64,000 bases of DNA from an uncultured Pseudomonadales bacterium (GTDB taxonomy: Bacteria; Pseudomonadota; Gammaproteobacteria; Pseudomonadales; UBA7434). Made by a program: the position numbers and the translations under genes. Positions 35,865 to 45,249 of this stretch are shown here, one piece after another. The notes beneath the pieces were generated by a model. The model ran no database searches, had not been told where the DNA came from, and worked only from the letters and a program-made list of their open reading frames with translations. The first letter of the stretch is position 1. Every line of letters starts with the position of its first letter. Location: NCBI GenBank assembly GCA_943788835.1, contig CALSRU010000004.1, positions 176,300-240,299 of the forward strand. The letters are read 5' to 3'.

Positions 35865-38800
35865 TCAAATCGATGGCTTTTGAGTGGTGTGGCGACGGCT
35901 GGCGATGCCGGCCATGGTTATAAATAACATAAAGCTGGCCAGCCAGGGTAAGAGCGGAATGTGGATAGTTTCCGGCGTCGAGATTATTGATAGCGGATCG
36001 GAACCCTGCGCCACCTCAAAACCATCGCTGAATGTATCGCCATCGGTATCGTAAAGAATTGGATCCGTACCTAAAGCGGTCTCTTGGGTATCAGTTAAAT
36101 CATCGTTATCGTCGTCAATATCACAGGCGTTACCTTGATTATCGCCGTCACTATTGAGTTGATTGTTGTTATTGGTGGCAGGGCAGTTATCCAGCCCGTC
36201 GAGGAGTGCGTCTTCATCTCGATTTATGCCCATGCGCACACCCGAACCAGGCACTGTGCAAGTAAAAGTTAGTGGGCCCGCAGTGGCCGGTAGCGCACGG
36301 AGTGCTGCCTCACTAATGCTGTTGCCAATATCGTCAACAAATGAACCGTTAGCCTGCAGCAGCCAGCCACGCGCTTGGCCATTCACCGAACCTTTGACTA
36401 TCAAATCGCACTCATGGGTTACGCCACCAAGAATTAAAGATGTGAAGCTCGTTTGAGCTCGGTTAATCAATAGATCAACACGGGCATTGACCGATGAAGC
36501 ATTACTGGCGGTAAGTGTAACTTGCTGGCCAACTATCGGCGCTAAGTCGGTTGGAAAGGCAAGCATAAACTGCTCAACATCAGCTCTCATCTGATTGGGC
36601 GTGCCATTTTGATCGAGTAATTGTGGAAATACAGGGGCACTTAAAAAATGGTCAACGCTTCCAATAGAGCCATCATGCAAAAAGCCCGCGCCACGAATTT
36701 GGTCGGTGCCGGGCCCTCCTACATGTGAAGTGCCAAACATCCCGACTTTTTGGTACAGATTACGCAGGTGCGAGATCTTCATGTTTTGCGGTTCCCCCTC
36801 AACCGATTCGCGTCCATCCGTGCCAAAAAAACCGTTGGCAGGGTCTAGCTTATGGCAGCCATCGCAATTAAAAATTTGATCGCTTGTTGGGCCAACAAAA
36901 AAACCTGCACCATTGGCTTGAGCCGGTGTGAAGCTGTTATCTAGGTTAGCAACGGGGTTGGGCGGCAGTCGCAGCTGTAAGATAAAGTCGGTAAATTGCT
37001 GCATTTGTGCAGGGCTGATCGTGCCGTGTTTGCCCAACAGCCCTTCAAAGGCCAAAATGAAATTGTTGAATGAGGCCTCCTCACTGCAGGCAGCCCCACT
37101 GGGTTCATTGCACAGGTCAGCACCAAAAAAGCCATCAACCCGATCGCCGCGCCAATGCATGGCTCCGTGAGTTGCCATACCGCGTAGCGTTTGAGTCGTC
37201 ATTGGGCCTTTCATTGGGTGAAAGGGGCGAGGTCCAAATTGTGGGCCGATAAATCCAGTCGCGCTGGGCTGATTATTAGTAGCCGAAATCGCCTCGTCAG
37301 GATCACCTAGGTTCCAAGCTAGGTGATCTAGGTCGCCGAATACATGGCAGCTGGCACACGATGACTCACCATTACCAGAGCTCAGTTGTGAATCGTAAAG
37401 AAAGGGTCGGCCATTTTTAATGAGCGCCGGTTCTGGATCAGACAATAAATGTGTGGCAAGTGTTGCGCCCGAATTTAAATCAATTTCAGCAATGCTATGA
37501 TCGAAGCGCTGCATAACATAAAGTTTGCCATTGGCTTCGTCTAACGCTAATCCACTGGGGCCGCCTGCGGTATCAATATAATTGCCACTTGCAGCGGACG
37601 GGTCAAAATTCGTTGAAAAGTTAGCATCTTCAATTTCAGCTGCTGTAAACACACCAATTTTGCTGGAACCAAAAGCTGCCAAATACACAGTATCGCCTGT
37701 GCTATTAGTAACTATTTGTAATGGGATTGCCAGCGTGTGTGGCCGCATAGCAGCAATGTCGGCATGTGTTTGAGGATCATTTTCAGTGTGCAGTTTAGTG
37801 TAGTCAATATGTTGGTTTAAATGCTTAGGCGCTACATTTCCCGTCACAGGATCAATGACTGTGAGGCGCGTTTGAGAGAGATTACCTTGTACGGTGCTAC
37901 CTCCAAAATCACCGGGGCCTTCAAAGCGAACGTCATTAGGTGATTCATGGTTAGACACGTAAAGTTTGCCAGTAACAGGATTTACAACCATGTTGTAGAG
38001 TACTGTGCCTGCCCCTGCATACTCAGTTAGATTGAGATCGCTAGGTGAGGTGGTGTTGGCATTGAAAGAAAAAACATCTTTGTCTGGAAGCCCGAAGTTC
38101 ACAATGGCGCTCCAATCACGACCAACAGCGTCAAGCCAGCTATTGCCGTCAAATTTGACGATTAAACCGGTTTCTGGTGCAACGCCGGAATTACCGCTCG
38201 CTGGATCATTGGTAAAGGGGCCGGGTACACCGCCGGGTGCACCAGATTGGCAGTTTGAGCCGCCAGCCATTTGAAAACCGTTGCACACTGAGACTTCACT
38301 GACCGTTGTGGTGCGATTGCCCGACATAAATGCAGCCACATAAATTGTATTGCCGTCGGGGCTTACAGCAAGTGCGCGCGGTGTATCTGAAAAGGTTGTA
38401 ATAATACGTTGCGGTATGCCACCGATCGCCGTATTGAGGCCAGTATTGCTGGCATCGAATATCCAAACGTCCGCGCGCCCAACATCTGGGGTTGTTAGCT
38501 GTGGATCGCCAGCGCCGGCTACACTGTTTAACGACGAATGCGTACGGTGCTGCCCGCGGTGGGCGGTGCTAATAAATGCGCGATCGGCGTTCGTGCCGCC
38601 AAAAACAATATCGCGCGGTTCGTCGCCAACCAGCAGTGTTCCTGCAACTAATGGCAATGTTGCGCTGACATCAACGATGCTGACGCTATCAGATAAATGG
38701 TTTACCACCCAGACTTCATCATTGGTGCGAGCCGCAACGGCAACGGGCTCCATGCCTACCGGCACCGAACCGACGTGGTAGAGCCCTTCACTGGTGACAG

Positions 38801-38987
38801 AATAAATTTCGAGGCGATTGTCAGGGGTGTTCACTGAAAATAACTTGCTGCCATCGGGCGACATGGCCATGGGCCTTACATGACCGCTTTCGAACAAGTG
38901 ATAAGAGGGCTGTGCGCTGAGTGTTGATGCTATTATAAGAAGGAGGAGGCCGCTTAAATTTGTTAGCCATTTGAATTTTTGCAGCAT
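35865..38987 (-). CDS. Secreted beta-propeller/di-haem cytochrome c protein with TSP3 repeats
   Basis: 1040 residues. A signal peptide (LTNLSGLLLLIIASTLSAQP) leads to a YVTN-type beta-propeller (about 30-520; SPDGNTIYVAAFM, NPVTGKLYVSNHE, EANGKLYVMQRFDHS). Two CxxCH haem sites follow: CASCH near residue 542 and CDGCH near residue 708, inside a MauG/cytochrome-c-peroxidase-like part with WRGDRVDGFFGAD. Near 935-1000 are thrombospondin type-3-like repeats (DNCPATNNNNQLNSDGD; DTDGDTFSDGFEVAQ), which bind calcium. The C-terminus is a short hydrophobic helix with a basic end (PWLASFMLFITMAGIASRRH), like a CTERM surface-sorting tail. Extracytoplasmic redox protein; substrate unknown. Confidence 0.82.
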   Translation of the reverse strand: MLQKFKWLTNLSGLLLLIIASTLSAQPSYHLFESGHVRPMAMSPDGSKLFSVNTPDNRLEIYSVTSEGLYHVGSVPVGMEPVAVAARTNDEVWVVNHLSDSVSIVDVSATLPLVAGTLLVGDEPRDIVFGGTNADRAFISTAHRGQHRTHSSLNSVAGAGDPQLTTPDVGRADVWIFDASNTGLNTAIGGIPQRIITTFSDTPRALAVSPDGNTIYVAAFMSGNRTTTVSEVSVCNGFQMAGGSNCQSGAPGGVPGPFTNDPASGNSGVAPETGLIVKFDGNSWLDAVGRDWSAIVNFGLPDKDVFSFNANTTSPSDLNLTEYAGAGTVLYNMVVNPVTGKLYVSNHESPNDVRFEGPGDFGGSTVQGNLSQTRLTVIDPVTGNVAPKHLNQHIDYTKLHTENDPQTHADIAAMRPHTLAIPLQIVTNSTGDTVYLAAFGSSKIGVFTAAEIEDANFSTNFDPSAASGNYIDTAGGPSGLALDEANGKLYVMQRFDHSIAEIDLNSGATLATHLLSDPEPALIKNGRPFLYDSQLSSGNGESSCASCHVFGDLDHLAWNLGDPDEAISATNNQPSATGFIGPQFGPRPFHPMKGPMTTQTLRGMATHGAMHWRGDRVDGFFGADLCNEPSGAACSEEASFNNFILAFEGLLGKHGTISPAQMQQFTDFILQLRLPPNPVANLDNSFTPAQANGAGFFVGPTSDQIFNCDGCHKLDPANGFFGTDGRESVEGEPQNMKISHLRNLYQKVGMFGTSHVGGPGTDQIRGAGFLHDGSIGSVDHFLSAPVFPQLLDQNGTPNQMRADVEQFMLAFPTDLAPIVGQQVTLTASNASSVNARVDLLINRAQTSFTSLILGGVTHECDLIVKGSVNGQARGWLLQANGSFVDDIGNSISEAALRALPATAGPLTFTCTVPGSGVRMGINRDEDALLDGLDNCPATNNNNQLNSDGDNQGNACDIDDDNDDLTDTQETALGTDPILYDTDGDTFSDGFEVAQGSDPLSIISTPETIHIPLLPWLASFMLFITMAGIASRRHTTQKPSI

Positions 38988-39287
38988 TGTCCTATCTCCA
39001 ACCGTTTTTTTTTGTAAATTTCGAGTTCTGCTACTACCTGAATATTAATTTTTTATTGGTTATTTAGAGTAACTATCGCGCCAACTTTCTGTTGGTTGAC
39101 AGCAGCCTTTTACTACTCAACCTATCTCCCTTTTTGATGACTATTTAGGGCTGTCGCTACCAGTTGTCTTATATTTTAGCATATGAGAAATGCATGCTTT
39201 CAACGTATTGGCGACGTTTCGTACGCCAGCCTTTGGGCTTGTAATGTAGGCGTGAGCGCCCAGAAAGCGAATATTGGATAATCTGAT
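38988..39287. other. Intergenic stretch between cytochrome gene and serine hydrolase gene
   Basis: Both flanking genes are on the minus strand, so the promoter of the cytochrome gene should lie here, together with the end of the hydrolase transcript. It contains runs of T and a small repeat of cctatctcc. No clear promoter or terminator. Confidence 0.4.
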
Positions 39288-40514
39288 TTACAGACCCTTT
39301 GCAATTGTTTGAAATAAATCAACATAAGCTATCTTTGAACCTAAAATGTTTTTCGTAAAATGGGGGTTAGCCGTGGTTTTAACAATAACCAATGACTTTT
39401 CAGGGTTGACGTAAATGTATTGGTTGTAGATGCCCGAGGCGAAAAAATCATTGCCGTAGGGTTCAATGGGCACCCACCAGAAATAAGCATAGCCAAAGGC
39501 TTGGCTCGATAGCGGGTTGTCATAGCCAGGCATTAAATGCGGAGCATGCGGTACCGTCGATTGCTTAACCCAGTCGGCAGAGATTATCTGTTGATTGCCC
39601 CATTGCCCATTTTGTAAAAATAACTGACCCAATTTGGCATAGTCGCGCAAGGTGACGTTTAATCCGCCCAGTGCTAATTCCATGCCCTCGCTGTCTATCA
39701 GCCATTGAGCTTCGTCCTCAGCGCCTAACGGTTGCCAAAGCTTTTCCTGCATGTAATCGGCTAGTGATTGCTCGCCGATGGCCGCCCGCAAGACCATGCC
39801 AGCCACTTGCGCGTCCATACTATTATATTGGTTAAATTCGCCAGGCTTTCTTTGCGACGCCAACTCACTGATGAATTCGCTCATTACACCGCCCATGGCG
39901 TAATTTTTTTGAAAGCGATTAATGTCCGATTTTTTATCAGCATAGTCTTCGTTGAATAAAATACCTCCGCTCATTTCTAGGCAGTCGGCTAACGTGGCGT
40001 TGGCATAACCACTATTTTTAAGCTCCGGTAAATACATCACAACGGGATCATCTACACTGCCAATCAGCTGTTCATCGATTGCAATACCAATCAGTGCAGA
40101 GGTGAATGACTTTGCAACGGAAAAAGAAATGTGCGTGGTGTCTGGTTGCATGCCCTGCCAATATCGTTCGTAAACCGTTTGGCCGTTGCGGAGGATTAAC
40201 ATACCGGTTGAGCCGGTTTGCTGTAAAAATTCTTCGGTGTCATTGGTTATTTGTTGGCTAACAAAAGAAACCGGCAGCTCAATTGGTTGTGACGATTCTG
40301 CAAACCGGTGCGGCATACTGGACGATGCGACACGACTAACGGGAACGCTTTTTTCAATTGACATGAAATTGCTTGCAATTTTATCGGCATCGGCCAGCGT
40401 AGCCAATGCATACACGCGTTGCATAATGGGCGCATATTGTAGGATCAGTGCGGTGCTAATTAAAACGGCCAGCAGTATCATTAATGGCCGTAGCATGGAA
40501 CGATGACTTTTCAT
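39288..40514 (-). CDS. Serine hydrolase, class C beta-lactamase family
   Basis: 408 residues. An N-terminal membrane helix (MILLAVLISTALILQ) suggests inner-membrane anchoring with the enzyme outside. The S-x-x-K motif is in FSVAKSFTSALIGIA near residue 132, and the Tyr motif (Y-x-N) is in QYNSMDAQVAGM, with YNS as a variant. The third motif is not easily seen. Family members include esterases, EstB-like enzymes and D-aminopeptidases, so a beta-lactamase activity should not be assumed. No regulator next to it. Confidence 0.85.
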   Translation of the reverse strand: MKSHRSMLRPLMILLAVLISTALILQYAPIMQRVYALATLADADKIASNFMSIEKSVPVSRVASSSMPHRFAESSQPIELPVSFVSQQITNDTEEFLQQTGSTGMLILRNGQTVYERYWQGMQPDTTHISFSVAKSFTSALIGIAIDEQLIGSVDDPVVMYLPELKNSGYANATLADCLEMSGGILFNEDYADKKSDINRFQKNYAMGGVMSEFISELASQRKPGEFNQYNSMDAQVAGMVLRAAIGEQSLADYMQEKLWQPLGAEDEAQWLIDSEGMELALGGLNVTLRDYAKLGQLFLQNGQWGNQQIISADWVKQSTVPHAPHLMPGYDNPLSSQAFGYAYFWWVPIEPYGNDFFASGIYNQYIYVNPEKSLVIVKTTANPHFTKNILGSKIAYVDLFQTIAKGL

Positions 40515-40920
40515 AAGACGCTTGTTCTCGCTAAAAATTATCTTGTTTTGAAAAGGTGGCTGCTTAGCTTAGTCGCCGATTTTATTAGCCTCTTCAGCCT
40601 CTAAAGTGTACTGTTTTGCGCTGAGTGAGACAAACACAGGTTGACGAGCGGTCTTGTTGTATAAGCTTTTGCATGCTTATTGCTATTGTGAGGGAAGGGC
40701 TTTGCCGTCTATTATAAAATGAGATCGTGTTATAATTGAGCAGGTTTGAGGTTTAGAAAGCCGTGACCGTTCTGTTAGGCGCATGGAGCGTTGTAGAGCG
40801 AAAGCCTATGCTTGCGCGCTCTGGGTGGGAATATCTCACAGGTATTGATGGGAGTTGGGCACTAAAATGGGCGTCCGGCGAAAGAAACTTTGCCAATGTT
40901 TTCCTTTATAAGGCAGCTAT
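40515..40920. other. 406-base divergent intergenic region before the acyltransferase gene
   Basis: No gene. A TATAAT at 40731-40736 and a TTGTGA-18-TATTAT pair (40686-40715) are possible promoter parts for the plus-strand acyltransferase gene. A 6-bp stem agagcg/cgctct lies near 40796-40823. The serine hydrolase promoter must face the other way. Confidence 0.4.
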
Positions 40921-41799
40921 ATGTCATTGAAACAAAAAAATTGCACCATGCGTGATAAAACCATTTTTGATGGGGTGGTTTTTAAGTTTTTTTTCAAATA
41001 TTTCTATCGTGTTTGGTTTAAGCTCTCTGGGTGGCAAACTACTAGCGATTTAGGCGACGGTGCTGGAGTGACTATTGCCGCACCTCATACATCCAATTGG
41101 GATTTTTTCTATGCACTAGGCGTCGCCATTTTATTGGATATTAAAATTTATTTTTCTATCAAGAAAAGTTGGTGCGAACTGCCAGTAATAGGTTCATTTA
41201 TGTTGTGGCTGGGTGGCATACCCATTGACCGCTCAGCATCGGGGCAAGTCGATCAAATAAAAACGTTTGTTAAACGGCATAAAAACGAGCGCATTTTCTT
41301 TTTGTTTACCCCCGAAGGCACTCGGGCCGGCGTAGCCAAATGGAAAACAGGCTTCTATCATGTGGCTAAAGATTGCGGGTTGCCTATTTTTCTTGCCAAG
41401 GTAGATTACCGGGACAAAATGGCGGGTGTGTTTCATTCCTTCCAGCTTACCCTTAGCAAGGATGATGATATTGATGCAATGCAAGAGTCTTATAAAAGTG
41501 TTTGCGGGCGCTACCACGAGAAGCAATTTCCAGCTTATGCAGGACCACTGCACGAGTTTTCACAGCACGAGGCGCGTGTAATGCAAGCGCTGTACTCATT
41601 GCGGGGTATGGCAACCCAAGCCGAAATTGCCGCTAAAGCTAAGTTTGAAGAGCTATCGACTGAGATGCTCGACTTTTTAGTTGAGAAAGGCATCCTTGAA
41701 AGGCAGCAGCAGGTTGTTGATGGCAAAAGCGTAACGATATATCGCTTAACACTGGCGGGTAACGGATGTTTGCTCCATTTGCGGCCTAGCCTTGCCTAG
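40921..41799 (+). CDS. PlsC-like acyltransferase with C-terminal winged-helix-like domain
   Basis: 292 residues. The H-x4-D motif is in APHTSNWDFFYALG (about residue 58-63) and the substrate motif is FTPEGTRAG, both of the glycerol-phosphate acyltransferase family. Residues about 212-292 (RVMQALYSLRGMATQAEIAA, MLDFLVEKGILERQQQVVDG) look like a winged-helix/MarR-type fold, unusual in this family. The fusion suggests regulation by, or binding to, another molecule, but this is inference. The membrane-facing face is not evident. No close partners. Confidence 0.78.
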   Translation: MSLKQKNCTMRDKTIFDGVVFKFFFKYFYRVWFKLSGWQTTSDLGDGAGVTIAAPHTSNWDFFYALGVAILLDIKIYFSIKKSWCELPVIGSFMLWLGGIPIDRSASGQVDQIKTFVKRHKNERIFFLFTPEGTRAGVAKWKTGFYHVAKDCGLPIFLAKVDYRDKMAGVFHSFQLTLSKDDDIDAMQESYKSVCGRYHEKQFPAYAGPLHEFSQHEARVMQALYSLRGMATQAEIAAKAKFEELSTEMLDFLVEKGILERQQQVVDGKSVTIYRLTLAGNGCLLHLRPSLA

Positions 41800-41843
41800 C
41801 CCTACGATTTTTAGTCCTCACGAATAGATCGCCTAACACCGTG

Positions 41844-43655
41844 TTAGTCAACCGATGATGCTTCGCTGCTAGGGTCAGTATCTTTTTGTTGAATGGTCCA
41901 CATCTCAAAATATTTGCCGCCTTGGCGCAGCAGTTGGGCGTGTGTGCCTTGTTCTATAAGCTGGCCTTGTTCAAGGACCACAATAGAATCTGCATCAACA
42001 ATAGTCGACAACCGATGCGCAATCACGATACTAGTATGTTCGCGGGCAATCTCTGCAATCGCCGCCAAAATACTTTGCTCTGACTGGCTGTCGAGTGACG
42101 ATGTGGCTTCGTCAAAAATCATAATAGGCGGCCTTTTGAGCACCGCCCGAGCAATCGCGACACGCTGTTTTTCGCCGCCCGACAGTTTTAGTCCACGCTC
42201 GCCAACACGCGTTTTTTCTCGCTCGGGTAGGCGTTCAATAAAATCGTACAGGTGCGCCATGCGGATAGCTTCCCAAACATCGTCATCACTGGCATCTACT
42301 CGGCCATAGCGAATGTTGTCGAAAATACTGGCGTTAAATAGAACGGTATCTTGGGGTACTACACCAATAGCTGCACGTAAACTAGATTGACTGACTGAGT
42401 TAATGTTTTGCCCATCAATAGAAATACTGCCGCTAGTGCAATCGTAAAATCGAAACAGTAATTTCATAATAGTCGATTTACCCGAGCCACTGCTGCCAAC
42501 AATAGCAAGCTTTTGGCGTGGCTCGAGTGCAAAGTTTACCTTATGTAATATTGCCCGTTCGGGTTGGTATGCAAAGCTCACATTAGTGAATTCTATTTTT
42601 GCATTGTGAGCTACTAATGATTTAGCGTGAGGTAGGTCTTTGACTTTAGTCTCTATTTTTAACAGTGCAAACATCGCTTCAATATTGGCTAGCGAACTTT
42701 TCATTTCGCGGTAAACGAAACCCAAGAAATTAAGAGGTACAAATACTTGTATCATCATGGCGTTAATCAACACAAAGTCGCCAATAGTCATGGTGCCGTC
42801 TACCACATTAGCGCCTGCTAAAATCATGGCCAGTGTGGTGGCGATGGCTATGATGAGTGTTTGGCCTGCATTCAATGCAAACAGTGTGAGACGGTTGCGG
42901 CGGCGCGCATTTTCCCAGTTAGCCAGCTCGGTGTCGTAATGGTCGGATTCATATTGCTCGTTGGTAAAATATTTCACTGTTTCAAAGTTAATTAAGCTAT
43001 CAATTGAGCGAGTGCTGCTACGCGACTCAGCCAAATTGACCTCACGGATAAAGCGCGTACGCCATTCGGTGGCAACCACCGAAAAGCCGATATAGGCTAC
43101 TACGGCAACGAAAACAATAAGCGCGAAAGCCGGTTCGTAGTTCCATGCCAGCAAGCCAATTACCAAACCAAATTCTAGGAATGTAGGCACAATATTGAAA
43201 ACCATAAAGCGCATTAAAAAGCTAATGCCATTAACGCCGCGCTCAATGTCACGTGATAAGCCGCCGGTGCGACGATCTAGATGAAAAGCCAGGTCCAGTG
43301 CGTGCAAGTGCGCGAACACTTTATAGCCGACGCGGCGCATAGCACGCTCGGTCACTCGTCCAAATAAGGTGTCGCGTAGTTGGCCAAAAAGTACATTGGC
43401 AAAGCGCACTATGCCGTAGGCAAGTAAGAGTGATAGCGGCAACACTAAAAGAGCCGTTTGGCTGGTTTTGGTATCGAGTTGATCAACAATATCCTTGAGC
43501 ACAAAGGGCAGCCCAACACTCGCGAGCTTGGCAGCCACTAGGCAGACTAAAGCGATGGCAATACGCAACCGAAATTCCAGCAGGTAAGGTAGCAGGTCGG
43601 TCAAACTAGACCAGCTTGCGGAGGTAGGAGCTAAATCACTGCGGCTAGGGCGCAT
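41844..43655 (-). CDS. Atm1/HMT1-like ABC transporter (permease-ATPase)
   Basis: 603 residues. Six membrane segments in the first 320 residues, then a nucleotide-binding domain: Walker A GSSGSGKST, signature LSGGEKQRVAIARA, Walker B PIMIFDEATSSLDS, and the H-loop region SIVIAHRLSTIVD. The transmembrane part has the ABCB7/Atm1-type features (FGRVTERAMRRVGYKVF; DRRTGGLSRDIERGVNGI). Bacterial members export glutathione derivatives or metal conjugates. It is alone, convergent with the acyltransferase gene. Confidence 0.92.
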   Translation of the reverse strand: MRPSRSDLAPTSASWSSLTDLLPYLLEFRLRIAIALVCLVAAKLASVGLPFVLKDIVDQLDTKTSQTALLVLPLSLLLAYGIVRFANVLFGQLRDTLFGRVTERAMRRVGYKVFAHLHALDLAFHLDRRTGGLSRDIERGVNGISFLMRFMVFNIVPTFLEFGLVIGLLAWNYEPAFALIVFVAVVAYIGFSVVATEWRTRFIREVNLAESRSSTRSIDSLINFETVKYFTNEQYESDHYDTELANWENARRRNRLTLFALNAGQTLIIAIATTLAMILAGANVVDGTMTIGDFVLINAMMIQVFVPLNFLGFVYREMKSSLANIEAMFALLKIETKVKDLPHAKSLVAHNAKIEFTNVSFAYQPERAILHKVNFALEPRQKLAIVGSSGSGKSTIMKLLFRFYDCTSGSISIDGQNINSVSQSSLRAAIGVVPQDTVLFNASIFDNIRYGRVDASDDDVWEAIRMAHLYDFIERLPEREKTRVGERGLKLSGGEKQRVAIARAVLKRPPIMIFDEATSSLDSQSEQSILAAIAEIAREHTSIVIAHRLSTIVDADSIVVLEQGQLIEQGTHAQLLRQGGKYFEMWTIQQKDTDPSSEASSVD

Positions 43656-43978
43656 AAGGAGGCCAATTTATTGGAATGTTAATTAGGAGCTGCAATAAGG
43701 TTTTGTATAACAGCATGGTTTCGGTGGAGGATTTGCTCACATTACTTTGATGACATTATTTGGTCATATTGTTTGGCCGCATTATTTGGCTGCAAGGTAG
43801 ATCAGTCTGAGAGAGTGGTATTGACCTCTGGCAGCTTAGCTGAAAAACGCGCCAGCGCCCAGTGGGATGGGGCGCAACAATAAAACTTACTACGAGTTTT
43901 TTTGCCTATTGGGTCACGAGCATGGCAAACTATCAATGGGTTTTTTGAGATCAACTATGCAGGCATCTGTCTTTTTTT
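43656..43978. other. 323-base gap between ABC transporter and dinB
   Basis: Divergent intergenic region. A 13-bp imperfect repeat occurs three times at 43754-43792 (cattatttggtca, tattgtttggccg, cattatttggctg). No LexA-type box is seen upstream of dinB. No gene. Confidence 0.45.
43754..43792. repeat. 13-bp tandem repeat, three copies
   Basis: cattatttggtca, tattgtttggccg, cattatttggctg: three adjoining 13-base units differing at three to four positions. It lies in the divergent region between an ABC transporter gene and dinB and could be a repeated binding site. Confidence 0.5.
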
Positions 43979-45232
43979 ATGCAATCTGATGAGCAGTCGT
44001 TGCAGGGTGAATTAATAGTGAAAGATCGCGCTTCGGTGACAGTTGAGCGTTCTTATACTATTGAGTCAAAGCGAAAAATTATTCATATCGATATGGATGC
44101 CTTCTTCGCTTCGGTTGAGCAGCGAGACAACCTCCAGTACCGTGGCAAACCGCTTATTGTAGGCGGGCAACCGCACAGTCGCGGTGTGGTTGCGGCTTGT
44201 AGCTATGAAGCGCGTGAATTTGGCATTCACTCGGCCATGCCTTCGAGTCAAGCTTATCGTCAATGCCCGCAGGCTATTTTTGTACCTCCGCGATTTAATG
44301 CCTACCGAGACGCATCCCATTTAATTCAGGCTATTTTTCGTCGCTACACCGATAAAGTAGAGCCATTGTCGTTAGACGAAGCCTATTTAGATGTAACTGA
44401 TCGGGCCCGCACCGATCAGCGATTTGGCGGTTCAGCCCAGCGCATAGCCAACGAAATACGCCAAGCTATTTTTGATGAGCTTAATCTCACTGCATCGGCG
44501 GGCGTGTCGTATAACAAGTTTTTGGCTAAGCTTGCCTCGGATCGCAATAAACCTAATGGTATTTGCGTAATAAAACCGGGTGAGGCGGAGGTCTTGCTGG
44601 CCCGTTTGCCGGTGCGTAAATTTCATGGGGTAGGGCAGGCCACCGAGCGTAAAATGAATAAGCTGGGCATTACAACTGGGCAAGACTTAAAAAATTGGTC
44701 GCAGCTTGCGCTAGTGGATGCCTTTGGTAAGCAGGGCTTGTATTACTTCAATATTGTGCGCGGTATTGATCATCGCCCAGTGAACAACAATCGCGAGCGC
44801 AAGTCGATTGGTGCCGAACGCACTTTTCAAAATGATTTGCAAAATACCCATGAGATGTTGGCCGCGCTCGAGCTTATTTGCGAAACCTTGATAGAACGCA
44901 TGAAGGCTAAAAATACCTTTGCAAAAACGCTCACATTAAAATTGCGCTATGCCAATTTTGAGGTGGTGACGCGGAGTATTTCACCGGATGGTGGCTTGAG
45001 CGATAAACAAAGCATTACACGCTTATTGCCGGGCTTGTTAACCAAAACCGAGGCTGGCGATAGAGCGGTACGTTTACTGGGGTTAAGTGTTGCGCATTTA
45101 CAACCAGACGTTAGCAAAACTGCGACTATGGACGCCGATAACGCGAGTTCGGCCACGCCAAGCCATAGTGATGCCAGTATCGACATCCAAGCAGTTGATG
45201 ATTTGTATACAAGCCAATTAAAGCTACTGTAA
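43979..45232 (+). CDS. dinB: DNA polymerase IV
   Basis: 417 residues. The catalytic motifs are IIHIDMDAFFASVEQRD and SLDEAYLDVTD (second carboxylate pair), with GVSYNKFLAKLASDRNKPNG and the helix-hairpin-helix FHGVGQATERKMNKLG. The C-terminal little-finger domain is complete. Y-family translesion polymerase. The real family start is near KRKIIHIDMD (about residue 31); the extra 30 residues could be unreal, with internal GTG starts near 44019 or 44037 possible. It is convergent with dusA. Confidence 0.94.
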   Translation: MQSDEQSLQGELIVKDRASVTVERSYTIESKRKIIHIDMDAFFASVEQRDNLQYRGKPLIVGGQPHSRGVVAACSYEAREFGIHSAMPSSQAYRQCPQAIFVPPRFNAYRDASHLIQAIFRRYTDKVEPLSLDEAYLDVTDRARTDQRFGGSAQRIANEIRQAIFDELNLTASAGVSYNKFLAKLASDRNKPNGICVIKPGEAEVLLARLPVRKFHGVGQATERKMNKLGITTGQDLKNWSQLALVDAFGKQGLYYFNIVRGIDHRPVNNNRERKSIGAERTFQNDLQNTHEMLAALELICETLIERMKAKNTFAKTLTLKLRYANFEVVTRSISPDGGLSDKQSITRLLPGLLTKTEAGDRAVRLLGLSVAHLQPDVSKTATMDADNASSATPSHSDASIDIQAVDDLYTSQLKLL

Positions 45233-45249
45233 CACTCAGCGTGTAAGGA

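Noticed and set aside
38350..38781. 143-codon plus-strand frame within the cytochrome gene
   Set aside because: Antisense to the propeller domain, which has convincing repeat motifs.
43900..43978. LexA box upstream of dinB
   Set aside because: No CTG-N10-CAG of acceptable quality in the upstream sequence.
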